Below are positions 17,969 to 26,231 of a DNA stretch of 64,000 nucleotides, piece by piece. Numbering within the stretch: the stretch's first letter is position 1; the number at the start of each line of letters is the position of its first letter. The notes beneath the pieces are model-generated. The model ran no database searches, was not told where the DNA came from, and saw only the letters and a program-made list of their open reading frames with translations. This DNA comes from an uncultured Flavobacteriaceae bacterium (GTDB lineage Bacteria > Bacteroidota > Bacteroidia > Flavobacteriales > Flavobacteriaceae), in contig CAJIYJ010000003.1 of the NCBI GenBank assembly GCA_905181625.1, positions 248,001 through 312,000 on the forward strand, in the 5' to 3' direction. The position numbers were made by a program, and so were the translations under genes.

Positions 17969-20290
17969 TTACCAAGGAAAATAATATTTTTTAGAATTTT
18001 CTGAATTACTTATTGGAATTGAAACATCAGCATTTGATTTCCATATGGGTTCTTTTAAAGTATTATTCCACTGTTCCCAACTTTCAGTAAGTTTTTTTGC
18101 TTTTTCAGGGTATTTTGAAATTAAATTAAATTTTTCAGATGGGTCATTTTCTAAATTTATTAAAGTCCTAAAATTTTCTTTTTCGTTTATATGTAATTTA
18201 AAATTATCTGATATTATGGATTTTACATAACCTGTTTTCCAAAACAATTCTTTGTGTGGTTTTTTATCTTTTGATTTTATATATGGTAGCAATGAAACTC
18301 CATCAAATGTATTACTTAGAGAAGGTGACTTAACGGCATCTAATATAGTAGGAACAATATCTAGTAAACTGACCATATTAGAATAATTTCCTTGAGGTTT
18401 GATTTTATTAGTCCATTCTATTATCATAGGAACTGTAGTTCCACCTTCAAAATTTGACATCTTTCCTCCAATAAATGGTGAATTATCAGTAGCTCTAGTA
18501 TAAGTAGCCCCGCCGTTATCACTTGTAAAAATAATTAATGTATTTTCCGCAATTCCTTCATCATTAAGAGCTTTTTTAATTTCACCAATACTATCATCTA
18601 AATTCTTTATCATAGCATAATAAACTCTTTTATTATGATCCTTAATGTGTGAGAATTGGTCATAATATTTTTTTTGAGCCTGAAAAGGTCCATGAGGAGC
18701 CATATGAGATAAGTGTAGAAAAAATGGTTTATTTTTATTTACTTTAATGTAATCAACTGCTCTTTTTGTAAAAACATCTGTTAAATATTCTGAATTTTTT
18801 GGAATTGTTTTTTTTCCATTTTCTAGAGTGTGATAATTAGTTGCCTGCCAAATTATAAAGTCAGCAAAATCCCATGTATGTCTAGATTCTATAATATTAT
18901 CCTGATTAATTGGAGCGTATAGTGATCCAGCCCCTGAAATTCCATAATGAAAGTCAAATCCAAAATTTGTAGCATTAAATTTTGAATTTGTTCCCATATG
19001 CCACTTTCCAATTACAGAAGTCTGGTAACCCATTTTCTTTAAATAATCTCCTATTGTATTTACAAAAGGATTTAAACCTCTTTTATTAATAGGAGTATCA
19101 TTTTCATACCATTTTTTGAAATTATCTTGATGTCCAAATCTTTTGAAATCTGCTTTTCTAACTCTAGGACTATAATTAAATAGATCTGGTAAGAATTCAA
19201 ATCCATATCTCTGTTGATAGTTGCCTGTTAAAAATGCAGCTCTTGAAGGCGCACATACTGAAGCTGTAGCATAAGCTCTAGAAAAATTAATTCCGTTTTT
19301 AGCTATTTGATCAATATTTTTAGTCTCTATTAATGTATTACCATTATATGAAATATCGTTGTACCCTAAATCGTCTGCAACAATTAAAATTACATTAGGA
19401 CTAACTGTTTTATTCAATGATAGATCTGTGTATACTGCAGGATTAGAGTCAGAAAAAACAAATGAATTATAAAATGATATAAATGAAAAAATTATAATAA
19501 TTGAAAAACCAGTATAAACAAGCTTTAGTTTATTTTTAAGGTAAAACCATATCAGTTCGCTTAACAACAGTGTGGGTAAAAAATATTTCCAGGTCCTTGT
19601 AAATTCATCTTCAAAAAATCCTATTGGAGAGTCAACTCCTATTTCAAAATGGTAAAGATGAATCTCGATAAGCTGAATAATCCAAGCTAATATGGATCCT
19701 GAAATGGAGATAAAAAGTATTTTTTTAATTGAACCTTTTAGTTTTTTATTAGCTACTTTATTTATATAGTATAAGCCTGGAAAAACAAGAATTATAAAAA
19801 GTAGGATTATTCTAAAAAAAGACTTGTCGCTTACTGTTGTTGGCAATGCAAACAGAACGTAATTAGTCGTAATTAAAGCAGTTGTTATTATTGCAAACAA
19901 GTAGAGTAGAAGCTTACTGAAATTATTTGCTAAACTTTTTTTTTTAATTATAAAATATATACCAATACATCCTAACACAAGATGAAAAAATCCAGGTGCA
20001 GGAGTTTCAAATCCAGAACTCAAGTTTGATTGAATAACTGAGTAAGCTATTCCGATATTAAAAATTGAAAATATAATTAAAAAAGGTTTGTGTAAATTAT
20101 TAAGATTAAAAAAATTCCAAATATATAATGCGAAAAGTCCAAGGGAAAATGCGGCTACGCCATACATTTTCGCAAAACCTAAAGTAAGTTGACTGGCATT
20201 ATTAAATTGAGGTATTTTATCAGCAGCAAAAAACAAAACTATCCCTGCTAGAATTTCAAAAAATGCTATTAAAAGAAAAAACTTTTTCAT
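17969..20290 (-). CDS. Sulfatase fused to a multi-pass N-terminal membrane domain
   Basis: 773 residues. Residues 1-280 contain about nine hydrophobic segments (for example 3-23, 38-62, 70-88, 101-116, 128-148, 158-176, 190-210, 236-251, 258-279). A sulfatase domain follows: ILIVADDLGYND with Asp306/Asp307, then the formylglycine motif C-A-P-S-R at 346-350 and AAFLTGNYQQRYG, GKWHMGT, LSHMAPHGPFQ, FTSDNGG. The first 115 residues resemble the stand-alone 117-residue membrane protein at 60584-60937 (MYGVAAFSLGLFAL versus MYGGAAFSIAIFAL). The fusion would hold the sulfatase at the outer face of the inner membrane. It shares one base with the DJ-1-like gene (TAATG). Confidence 0.88.
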   Translation of the reverse strand: MKKFFLLIAFFEILAGIVLFFAADKIPQFNNASQLTLGFAKMYGVAAFSLGLFALYIWNFFNLNNLHKPFLIIFSIFNIGIAYSVIQSNLSSGFETPAPGFFHLVLGCIGIYFIIKKKSLANNFSKLLLYLFAIITTALITTNYVLFALPTTVSDKSFFRIILLFIILVFPGLYYINKVANKKLKGSIKKILFISISGSILAWIIQLIEIHLYHFEIGVDSPIGFFEDEFTRTWKYFLPTLLLSELIWFYLKNKLKLVYTGFSIIIIFSFISFYNSFVFSDSNPAVYTDLSLNKTVSPNVILIVADDLGYNDISYNGNTLIETKNIDQIAKNGINFSRAYATASVCAPSRAAFLTGNYQQRYGFEFLPDLFNYSPRVRKADFKRFGHQDNFKKWYENDTPINKRGLNPFVNTIGDYLKKMGYQTSVIGKWHMGTNSKFNATNFGFDFHYGISGAGSLYAPINQDNIIESRHTWDFADFIIWQATNYHTLENGKKTIPKNSEYLTDVFTKRAVDYIKVNKNKPFFLHLSHMAPHGPFQAQKKYYDQFSHIKDHNKRVYYAMIKNLDDSIGEIKKALNDEGIAENTLIIFTSDNGGATYTRATDNSPFIGGKMSNFEGGTTVPMIIEWTNKIKPQGNYSNMVSLLDIVPTILDAVKSPSLSNTFDGVSLLPYIKSKDKKPHKELFWKTGYVKSIISDNFKLHINEKENFRTLINLENDPSEKFNLISKYPEKAKKLTESWEQWNNTLKEPIWKSNADVSIPISNSENSKKYYFPW

Positions 20291-21147
20291 TATTCATTTT
20301 TATTTTTTAATATTTCCATCATCTTTTGAGGTGTTTCGTGTCCAGCATTTTGATTTTGCCCAGTTACAAACTTAGCTTCGTCGTCGTAGACTGTTAGGTT
20401 AGCAAATACATCTCTAAATGCTGTTTTACTCTCAAATATTACACCTGCTTTTATTAACTCATCTTCAGGGTGTTGTGGCGTAAAGTCAATTCCTAATTCT
20501 TTGATTTGTTTACTTGTAACCCCTGTCATTCTTTTGTTTTCTATAATTAAGTTACCCAAAGAATCTTTGGCTTTAATAAAACCCAAAACTCCGTGACATA
20601 CAGCCCCTATTACAGTTTTTTTGTTGTAATAGGCTTGACTAATTTTTTTTCCAAGAATTTCAGAGTAACCTAAATCATAGGCTGCTCCCCATCCACCAGA
20701 AATAAATACTAAATCATACTGATTCATTTCTAAATCGTCAATCAATATTGAGTTTTTAACTTTTTTCAGAAGAATATTATCATCAAGATACCAATCATCT
20801 TCTTTAGTCTTAATTGCATAAAAAAATGATTCAGGATCAATAGGGATTTCACCTCCTTTTATACTTGCTATATCAACTTCAATTCCTGAATTAATGAATT
20901 CATAATATGGCACGGTTAATTCTGATGCAAATACTCCAGTTAATTTACCATCAGTCTCCCCAGGCTTACTTAATACACTATGGCTTGTGGAAATAATTAC
21001 AGCTTTTTTATTTTTAAAATCATAGTTTTTACTTCCTTCAAAGACTGGATGTAAACCTGCGTTATTTAACAATGTAGGTAAGAAAATAAAAAACATTATT
21101 ATTATTCCAGAAATAAGTCCAATTATTTTTAAAGTTTTTTTCTTCAT
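20290..21147 (-). CDS. DJ-1/PfpI superfamily protein, membrane-anchored
   Basis: 285 residues. An N-terminal hydrophobic anchor (IIGLISGIIIMFFIFLPTLL) precedes a class I glutamine-amidotransferase-like domain. The nucleophile elbow is GAVCHGVLGF (Cys-His), the acid region is FISGGWGAAYDLG, and the oxyanion/C-terminal region is FVTGQNQNAG. This is closest to the Hsp31/glyoxalase III-like branch of the superfamily. Possible roles are an isomerase/hydratase or aldehyde detoxification. It is translationally coupled on both sides (TAATG overlaps), in the operon led by the dehalogenase-like gene. Confidence 0.8.
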   Translation of the reverse strand: MKKKTLKIIGLISGIIIMFFIFLPTLLNNAGLHPVFEGSKNYDFKNKKAVIISTSHSVLSKPGETDGKLTGVFASELTVPYYEFINSGIEVDIASIKGGEIPIDPESFFYAIKTKEDDWYLDDNILLKKVKNSILIDDLEMNQYDLVFISGGWGAAYDLGYSEILGKKISQAYYNKKTVIGAVCHGVLGFIKAKDSLGNLIIENKRMTGVTSKQIKELGIDFTPQHPEDELIKAGVIFESKTAFRDVFANLTVYDDEAKFVTGQNQNAGHETPQKMMEILKNKNE

Positions 21148-22286
21148 TAAATTTTATTTTTCACTATAAATTTATGCATTCTATCTGCCATCATTTCACC
21201 AATATCTTCTTGAATAAAATGATTGGCTTCTTTGAATTGCTCATGATTTTGACCTTTAGCCCCCGGAACCATTTTTATAAATCTGTTCTGAATTCTTGGA
21301 GTTCCAAGCAGATTATCCTGTAACCCAATTAAAGATAAAAAAGGTTTTTCAAATTTTTTTAAACCCTCAATTGCTTTTAAAGTCTGTCCTGTAATACCGG
21401 CATTCATTGAAGGTAATGTTCTAGGTCCTGCCATGTAAATGAAAGAGGGGAATGGAGCGCTGTAAGCATTGAGAATATCATCACTTTTTTTAAAATTTCT
21501 TGAAAAAGATAATTTCATAATACTTTTAATATCAACCATTGGAGCCGTTAAACAGTAGAGTATCCATGCTTGAAAGCTTTCTACAGCAAACCCTCCAATT
21601 GAATAATAAGCCATAGCACCAACAAAACTTTTGATTTTAGTGTTAATTTCAATTGTTTCTGGAATATATAGAGGATTTGTTTCTTTAGTAAAATTTGGAA
21701 GTTCAGCATTAGCTGCAATTATTCCTGAAAATAAATTAGGGTTTTCACCAGCAATTCTAAGTCCAATAAGACTTCCCCAATCTTGGCAAAAAAGAGTCAT
21801 GTTCTTTAACTTAAGCCCATTAATAAAAGTCAGAATATTCTCACAATGTGTTTCATATGTATGATATTTAATTGAAATAGGCTTATCTGATTTACCCATA
21901 CCTATTAGATCTGGTGCAATACACCTATATCCTTTAGATAACAAGTCATGAATCATTGTGCGATACAAGTAGGACCACACAGGTTGACCATGAAGAAGTA
22001 ATAAGATTTTGCCATCACTTGGGCCTGCATCTATATAATGAATTTTTATTCCATGTAAATCAAAATAGTTTTCATTAAAATTATAGTCAGGTAGATTTAA
22101 AAAACATTTTGAAGGGGTTTTTACATATTCAATTCCGTTTTGTGTTTTATGAATTTTAACATTATTATCCCAATATACTGTTTCTGGAAGTGGAGCTATA
22201 TTTTGTATTTTTCGACCTTTGGCTTCTCTATCAATTTTTATTGAAGAACCAATTATTTTTACAATTAATTTTTTAAGCTTCCTCAT
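21147..22286 (-). CDS. Haloalkane dehalogenase-like alpha/beta hydrolase
   Basis: 379 residues. An extended N-terminus of about 70 residues precedes an alpha/beta hydrolase core. HGQPVWSYLYR (99-109) corresponds to the haloalkane dehalogenase HGEPTWSYLYR. The nucleophile elbow is CQDWGSLIGLR, with Asp169 as nucleophile and Trp170 as in dehalogenases. The general-base His is likely in EANHFIQED near the C-terminus. The oxyanion/halide motif has Gln instead of Glu. It could also be an epoxide hydrolase or an ester-type hydrolase. It is first in its operon, with a perfect operator palindrome 5 bp before the start codon. Confidence 0.78.
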   Translation of the reverse strand: MRKLKKLIVKIIGSSIKIDREAKGRKIQNIAPLPETVYWDNNVKIHKTQNGIEYVKTPSKCFLNLPDYNFNENYFDLHGIKIHYIDAGPSDGKILLLLHGQPVWSYLYRTMIHDLLSKGYRCIAPDLIGMGKSDKPISIKYHTYETHCENILTFINGLKLKNMTLFCQDWGSLIGLRIAGENPNLFSGIIAANAELPNFTKETNPLYIPETIEINTKIKSFVGAMAYYSIGGFAVESFQAWILYCLTAPMVDIKSIMKLSFSRNFKKSDDILNAYSAPFPSFIYMAGPRTLPSMNAGITGQTLKAIEGLKKFEKPFLSLIGLQDNLLGTPRIQNRFIKMVPGAKGQNHEQFKEANHFIQEDIGEMMADRMHKFIVKNKI

Positions 22287-22291
22287 ATAAT

Positions 22292-22313
22292 AATTAGTAT
22301 TACAATACTAATT
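22292..22313. promoter_or_regulatory. TetR-type operator, copy 2 (perfect palindrome)
   Basis: AATTAGTAT, spacer TACA, ATACTAATT: perfect 9-bp arms. The site ends 5 bp before the start codon at 22286, where a bound repressor would cover the transcript start. Confidence 0.78.
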
Positions 22314-22335
22314 TAAATAAAAATGTATAAAAAAA

Positions 22336-22851
22336 CTATTTAATCACAATACTTTTTTGAAGAGACTTGTAATAATCTAAAGATTCTTTGTCTTTTTTCT
22401 CTACAAGTATTCTGACGATCATAAAACCTTTTTCAACAGGTGATTTTATAGTATTTTCTTTTAAATTATTATTTAGAGATAGTTTGAGATCCAGTTTGTT
22501 GGTGTTAAATTCCTGATCATTTTTCACGTACCAGTTAATTGTGTTTGGTTTGTAAAAAGAAACAGACCAATAGGATGAATCAGGCATATTTCCTTTTAAA
22601 TTCAAATCTTTTTTAGATAGATCATAAAAACTAACAGAATATAAAAAATCAGGATTTGGCATTACTACATCTCTAGACTGATCGCTTGGAATGTCAAAAT
22701 GTTTTATTTCATTATCCTTTATGTTTTGATTTTTTTCAATTTTATAATGAAAGACTTCGTAAACTAATTTTGGAATATAATTTATTGTTAATTGATATGA
22801 ACCAAAGCTCATCAATAATAAAAATAATAAATAGAAAAATATTTTCTTCAT
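22336..22851 (-). CDS. DUF1254-like membrane-anchored protein
   Basis: 171 residues with an N-terminal signal anchor (IFFYLLFLLLMSFGSYQLTI). The core reads SRDVVMPNPDFLYSVSFYDLSKKDL...SSYWSVSFYKPNTINWYV, the typical start of DUF1254 domains. It is truncated relative to full DUF1254-DUF1214 proteins because the second half is encoded by the gene upstream, with which it overlaps by 4 bp. Such pairs occur near lipid or xenobiotic catabolism genes. Their biochemical role is not established to my knowledge. Confidence 0.68.
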   Translation of the reverse strand: MKKIFFYLLFLLLMSFGSYQLTINYIPKLVYEVFHYKIEKNQNIKDNEIKHFDIPSDQSRDVVMPNPDFLYSVSFYDLSKKDLNLKGNMPDSSYWSVSFYKPNTINWYVKNDQEFNTNKLDLKLSLNNNLKENTIKSPVEKGFMIVRILVEKKDKESLDYYKSLQKSIVIK

Positions 22852-23423
22852 TTTTCTATTCTTTTAATTAAGGGAAGTTCTATAGAATCTAAGTTGTTAT
22901 ATACTTCTTTATCAGGGTTATATAATCTTAATGTAATATGAAATTGCTTTTCATTTCCAGAGGGTAACCAATTTGAATTCTTTTTTGTAGAGGATATGGT
23001 TATTGGATGATTTTTTTCAAAATTTTCTTTATTAATATTATAAACATCAGTCTTGTTATTTACTAGATAATAATCCCCCCCATATAATGTGTAACTCCAA
23101 TATCTGCCAGCTGGGGGATTTCCAGTTATTTCATAATCGAAATCAGAGGATAAATTTTTACCCATGTTATCTTTACTTGACAAGAAATAAAGAGCTTCTT
23201 TTTCGTCAAGAGCAAAAACACCTATTCTTGAAATATAAGCTCTTTGATAACTATCCTTTAAATCCATTTTAGGATTTACAATCCAATTTCCGTTTTTAAT
23301 AGAAAACTCATTGTTTTGTGTAGAGGAATTAATACTTGAAATAGCTATAAATGTACCTATAAAAAAAGATATTATAATTAATATTGGAACTAATATTAGC
23401 TTGTTTTCGATTAGCTTTTTCAT
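22848..23423 (-). CDS. DUF1214-like membrane-anchored protein
   Basis: 191 residues with an N-terminal hydrophobic anchor (KLILVPILIIISFFIGTFIAI). The body has the DUF1214 pattern: YQRAYISRIGVFALDEKEALYF, GNPPAGRYWSYTLYGGDYYLV, ISSTKKNSNWLPSGNEKQFHITLRLYNPDKEVYN and a final LPLIKRI. It overlaps the MBL gene and the DUF1254-like gene by 4 bp each, so translation of the three is coupled. Probable periplasmic face of the inner membrane. Confidence 0.72.
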   Translation of the reverse strand: MKKLIENKLILVPILIIISFFIGTFIAISSINSSTQNNEFSIKNGNWIVNPKMDLKDSYQRAYISRIGVFALDEKEALYFLSSKDNMGKNLSSDFDYEITGNPPAGRYWSYTLYGGDYYLVNNKTDVYNINKENFEKNHPITISSTKKNSNWLPSGNEKQFHITLRLYNPDKEVYNNLDSIELPLIKRIEK

Positions 23424-24445
23424 TTTACTACAAATTTATCTCCATCGTTTGCTACATGTATTTTTCCATTAAAATTTTTAGTTTCCTTTTCATATATTTT
23501 TTTTATCACAATATTATCTGGCGCAGGAATTAAATGATGTAAAATAAGCGTTTTAATACCGGCTTTGTTTGCTAAACTAACTATTTCATTTGGCGGAGTG
23601 TGATAATCCTGAATATCATTAATAATGTGCGAATTTCTTACCATTAATTTTTTGTCAAGTACTTTAATAGTTTTATCTAATAGAGAGTTTAATATTACTT
23701 CATGTATTAATAAATCAGCATTTTTAGCCATTTCAAAAACAAGATCATTAGCTTTTGTATCTCCACTTATAACTACTTTTTTATTATTGTATTCAATAAC
23801 ATAGCCAACAGACGGAGAAACAGGGTAATGATTTACATTAAAAGCGGTTATTTTTATTCCATCATTCTCGTATATTATCTGCTTATTCTGATTTTTAAAC
23901 TCATTAGAAACTCCAAAAGCATATTTGATATTCATTATCTGAGAACCATGATGATCAACTCTGTGTTTGTTTTCTAATTTTAAAAAAGATTTATTACTAT
24001 CAAGTATTTCTTTTAATCCCTTTGGTCCGTAAACATTTAAGTCTTTGTTTCTTCCAAGGACCCATGATCTATTAATCATGTAAGGAAGGTCAATATAATG
24101 GTCAGAATGATAATGAGTTATAAAAATACCATCTAAATCATTTAATGGTAAGTTCATACTCTCTGCTTTTTGAACAACACCATCACCAACATCAAAAATG
24201 AAAAATTTATTATTAACAAATAAAGCTGTTCCTGATTGAACTCTATCTGCACTTAGTGGTGAACCGGTTCCAATAGTAAATACAGTAATTTCATCTTTAT
24301 CTAATGATAAATTATTTTTATTTTGTTCAATAGTATAATTGATTAAAATTTTAGAAATTTTTTCAGGATAAAAATTGATAATTGAAATACAAAAAAATAT
24401 TAATGACGATGTAAATAAAATAATGTGTTTAATTTTTTTATTCAT
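23420..24445 (-). CDS. MBL-fold hydrolase (arylsulfatase/RNase Z-like)
   Basis: 341 residues with an N-terminal hydrophobic anchor. The metallo-beta-lactamase fold shows TIGTGSPLSADRVQSGTALFV, the metal motif HYHSDH (111-116), SGDTKANDLV with a metal-bridging Asp, and a late HHL. The N-terminal GTGSP and DVGDG motifs are those of AtsA-type arylsulfatases and RNase Z relatives. Export suggests a hydrolase of small esters rather than an RNase. In an island with two formylglycine sulfatases, a sulfatase role is tempting but unproven. Confidence 0.8.
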   Translation of the reverse strand: MNKKIKHIILFTSSLIFFCISIINFYPEKISKILINYTIEQNKNNLSLDKDEITVFTIGTGSPLSADRVQSGTALFVNNKFFIFDVGDGVVQKAESMNLPLNDLDGIFITHYHSDHYIDLPYMINRSWVLGRNKDLNVYGPKGLKEILDSNKSFLKLENKHRVDHHGSQIMNIKYAFGVSNEFKNQNKQIIYENDGIKITAFNVNHYPVSPSVGYVIEYNNKKVVISGDTKANDLVFEMAKNADLLIHEVILNSLLDKTIKVLDKKLMVRNSHIINDIQDYHTPPNEIVSLANKAGIKTLILHHLIPAPDNIVIKKIYEKETKNFNGKIHVANDGDKFVVK

Positions 24446-25263
24446 TATGAAATTTTCATCATTTTTTTAGCCCAATTAACCATGAATTTCATAGTTAATC
24501 TTTGAGAAAACCTTGATAATAAATACATAAACTTTGCATCTGGACCTATTACTATTCTAGTTTTCTTTTTTTTAATTGCATAAATAATTTTATCTGCTGT
24601 TTGATCTGCAGTGGTTGGAAAATGAGCGTCTAATTTTTTTAATTGTCCTTCTGTCAGGTTTTGTCCTTCAATGTTTCTTACTATATTAGTTTTAATACCC
24701 CCTGGATGAACACTTGTAACTACTACTCCAGTGTTGTTGCATAATTCTTCTGCTGCTAACGCTTCAGTAAAACCTCTTATGCCAAATTTTGACGTGCTGT
24801 AAGCAGATTGAAAAGGTGATCCTAAAAGACCCCATATACTAGAAATATTAACTACACTTGATTCGTTTTGTTTTCTTAATTCAGGCATAAAAGCTAAAGT
24901 GCCATATATCATTCCCCATAAATTTACTCCCAAAATTTTTTCGTAAGATTCGATTGTTGTTTCAACTGCAGAAATGCTTCCGTTTGTAATTCCAGCATTA
25001 TTAATAACAACATCTACTTTTTTATAATGTTGAATTACATTTTTAGCAAATTGATCAAAATCCTCTTTGTTTGAAACGTCGAATATTTCACTATAAATTT
25101 CACTAGTCGATCCAATTAACTTAATTGTTTCTTTAAGAGAATTTTTATTAAAATCATTTAAAGCTAACATAACTCCTTTTTCGTGTAATTTTACAGCAAG
25201 AGAACGACCAATTCCTGATCCAGCTCCAGTAATTACCACTATTTTATTTTTTAAATTTTTCAT
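24445..25263 (-). CDS. SDR family oxidoreductase
   Basis: 272-residue short-chain dehydrogenase: TGAGSGIG (12-19), NNAG (88-91), NISSIWGLLG (139-148) and YSTSK (Tyr155, Lys159). The C-terminal extension is basic and partly hydrophobic (KFMYLLSRFSQRLTMKFMVNWAKKMM), as in membrane-associated SDRs acting on hydrophobic alcohols. It lies 8 bp after the sterol-desaturase-family gene and shares one base with the MBL gene. Confidence 0.86.
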   Translation of the reverse strand: MKNLKNKIVVITGAGSGIGRSLAVKLHEKGVMLALNDFNKNSLKETIKLIGSTSEIYSEIFDVSNKEDFDQFAKNVIQHYKKVDVVINNAGITNGSISAVETTIESYEKILGVNLWGMIYGTLAFMPELRKQNESSVVNISSIWGLLGSPFQSAYSTSKFGIRGFTEALAAEELCNNTGVVVTSVHPGGIKTNIVRNIEGQNLTEGQLKKLDAHFPTTADQTADKIIYAIKKKKTRIVIGPDAKFMYLLSRFSQRLTMKFMVNWAKKMMKIS

Positions 25264-25271
25264 TAATTTTT

Positions 25272-26153
25272 TTAAGATTGGTAGTCTTTGTAATCTTTTG
25301 ATGGATCAAAATCTATATCTGTTTTAATTGAACTCAGTTCACTTCTTGGGTCTTTAGATCTAATAATCGGAAACAGTAGTTGAACATACCAAGGCTCTTT
25401 CATTTTATTCCAAGCTCCAAAACGCTTAGGATATTTCCTGGTTATTTTAGCAGTTCCAAACAAAACATCCCAAAAAAACAATAAATTACCGTAGTTTCCA
25501 TTAGGATTAGACACTCCATCTTCTGAAGTTAAACCATGATGAGCATAATGTGTACAAGGAGTAGATATGGTTCGTTCAACTATCCAAGCCAAGGGGTGTA
25601 ATATTTTGTATTTATATAAAAACCTATCCCATCTAATTTCACTGTGAGCAAGTAAGATAACAGCCATTTTTATAGGTAAATAATATAAATAAACTTCTAT
25701 CATACCCAAATAGATTAAAAGTGCAGAGAACCAGATTCCTGGCATAAATGCATAATATAAAACGGCATTTCTGTACGTCACTAAAACACCCATTTCTTCA
25801 ACAACATGATGAGGGCGGTGAAGCTTCCACATAAAAGGATTTTCATGAGAGAGTCTATGCCATAAATATTGGGTAAGATCATCTAAGATTGTAAAGGCTA
25901 AAACATGCCACAAAAAAAAAGTATTTATAAAAAAGTCTTCATAGAGAGGGAACCATAAATCCATTACAAATAAAACAAAAAGCAGAATGGCAGGTTGAAT
26001 TAGTGTAGGTAAAACAGTAAGAGAGATCAGTTCGATAGTTAGATCATCTTTAGATCTTTTATCATTAAAATATAATCCTCCAAATGATTCAATTATTCCT
26101 AGAATTACAAGAATTATTGCGGGAATTAATTTACTGATACTTTCGTTATCCAT
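25272..26153 (-). CDS. Sterol desaturase/fatty acid hydroxylase family protein
   Basis: 293-residue integral membrane di-iron enzyme. The histidine clusters are HRLSH (99-103), HRPHH (112-116) and HYAHH (202-206), plus His170 (LLAHSEIRWDR). These clusters define the superfamily that hydroxylates or desaturates sterols, fatty acids and carotenoids using O2. Hydrophobic segments flank the clusters (residues 10-28, 45-65, 73-90, 137-168). It leads an operon of five genes with an operator 10 bp upstream, so it may carry out an early oxygenation of a hydrophobic substrate. Confidence 0.88.
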   Translation of the reverse strand: MDNESISKLIPAIILVILGIIESFGGLYFNDKRSKDDLTIELISLTVLPTLIQPAILLFVLFVMDLWFPLYEDFFINTFFLWHVLAFTILDDLTQYLWHRLSHENPFMWKLHRPHHVVEEMGVLVTYRNAVLYYAFMPGIWFSALLIYLGMIEVYLYYLPIKMAVILLAHSEIRWDRFLYKYKILHPLAWIVERTISTPCTHYAHHGLTSEDGVSNPNGNYGNLLFFWDVLFGTAKITRKYPKRFGAWNKMKEPWYVQLLFPIIRSKDPRSELSSIKTDIDFDPSKDYKDYQS

Positions 26154-26163
26154 GTTCTATTAA

Positions 26164-26185
26164 AAATAGTAAATAAATACTAATT
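26164..26185. promoter_or_regulatory. TetR-type operator, copy 3
   Basis: Left arm AAATAGTAA, spacer ATAA, right arm ATACTAATT (perfect consensus half). The core TAGTA-N6-TACTA is intact. It sits 10 bp upstream of the start codon at 26153. Confidence 0.62.
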
Positions 26186-26231
26186 AAATTAAAGTTGATT
26201 TTAAATTAGTTTAATTTAAAAAACAATCAGT

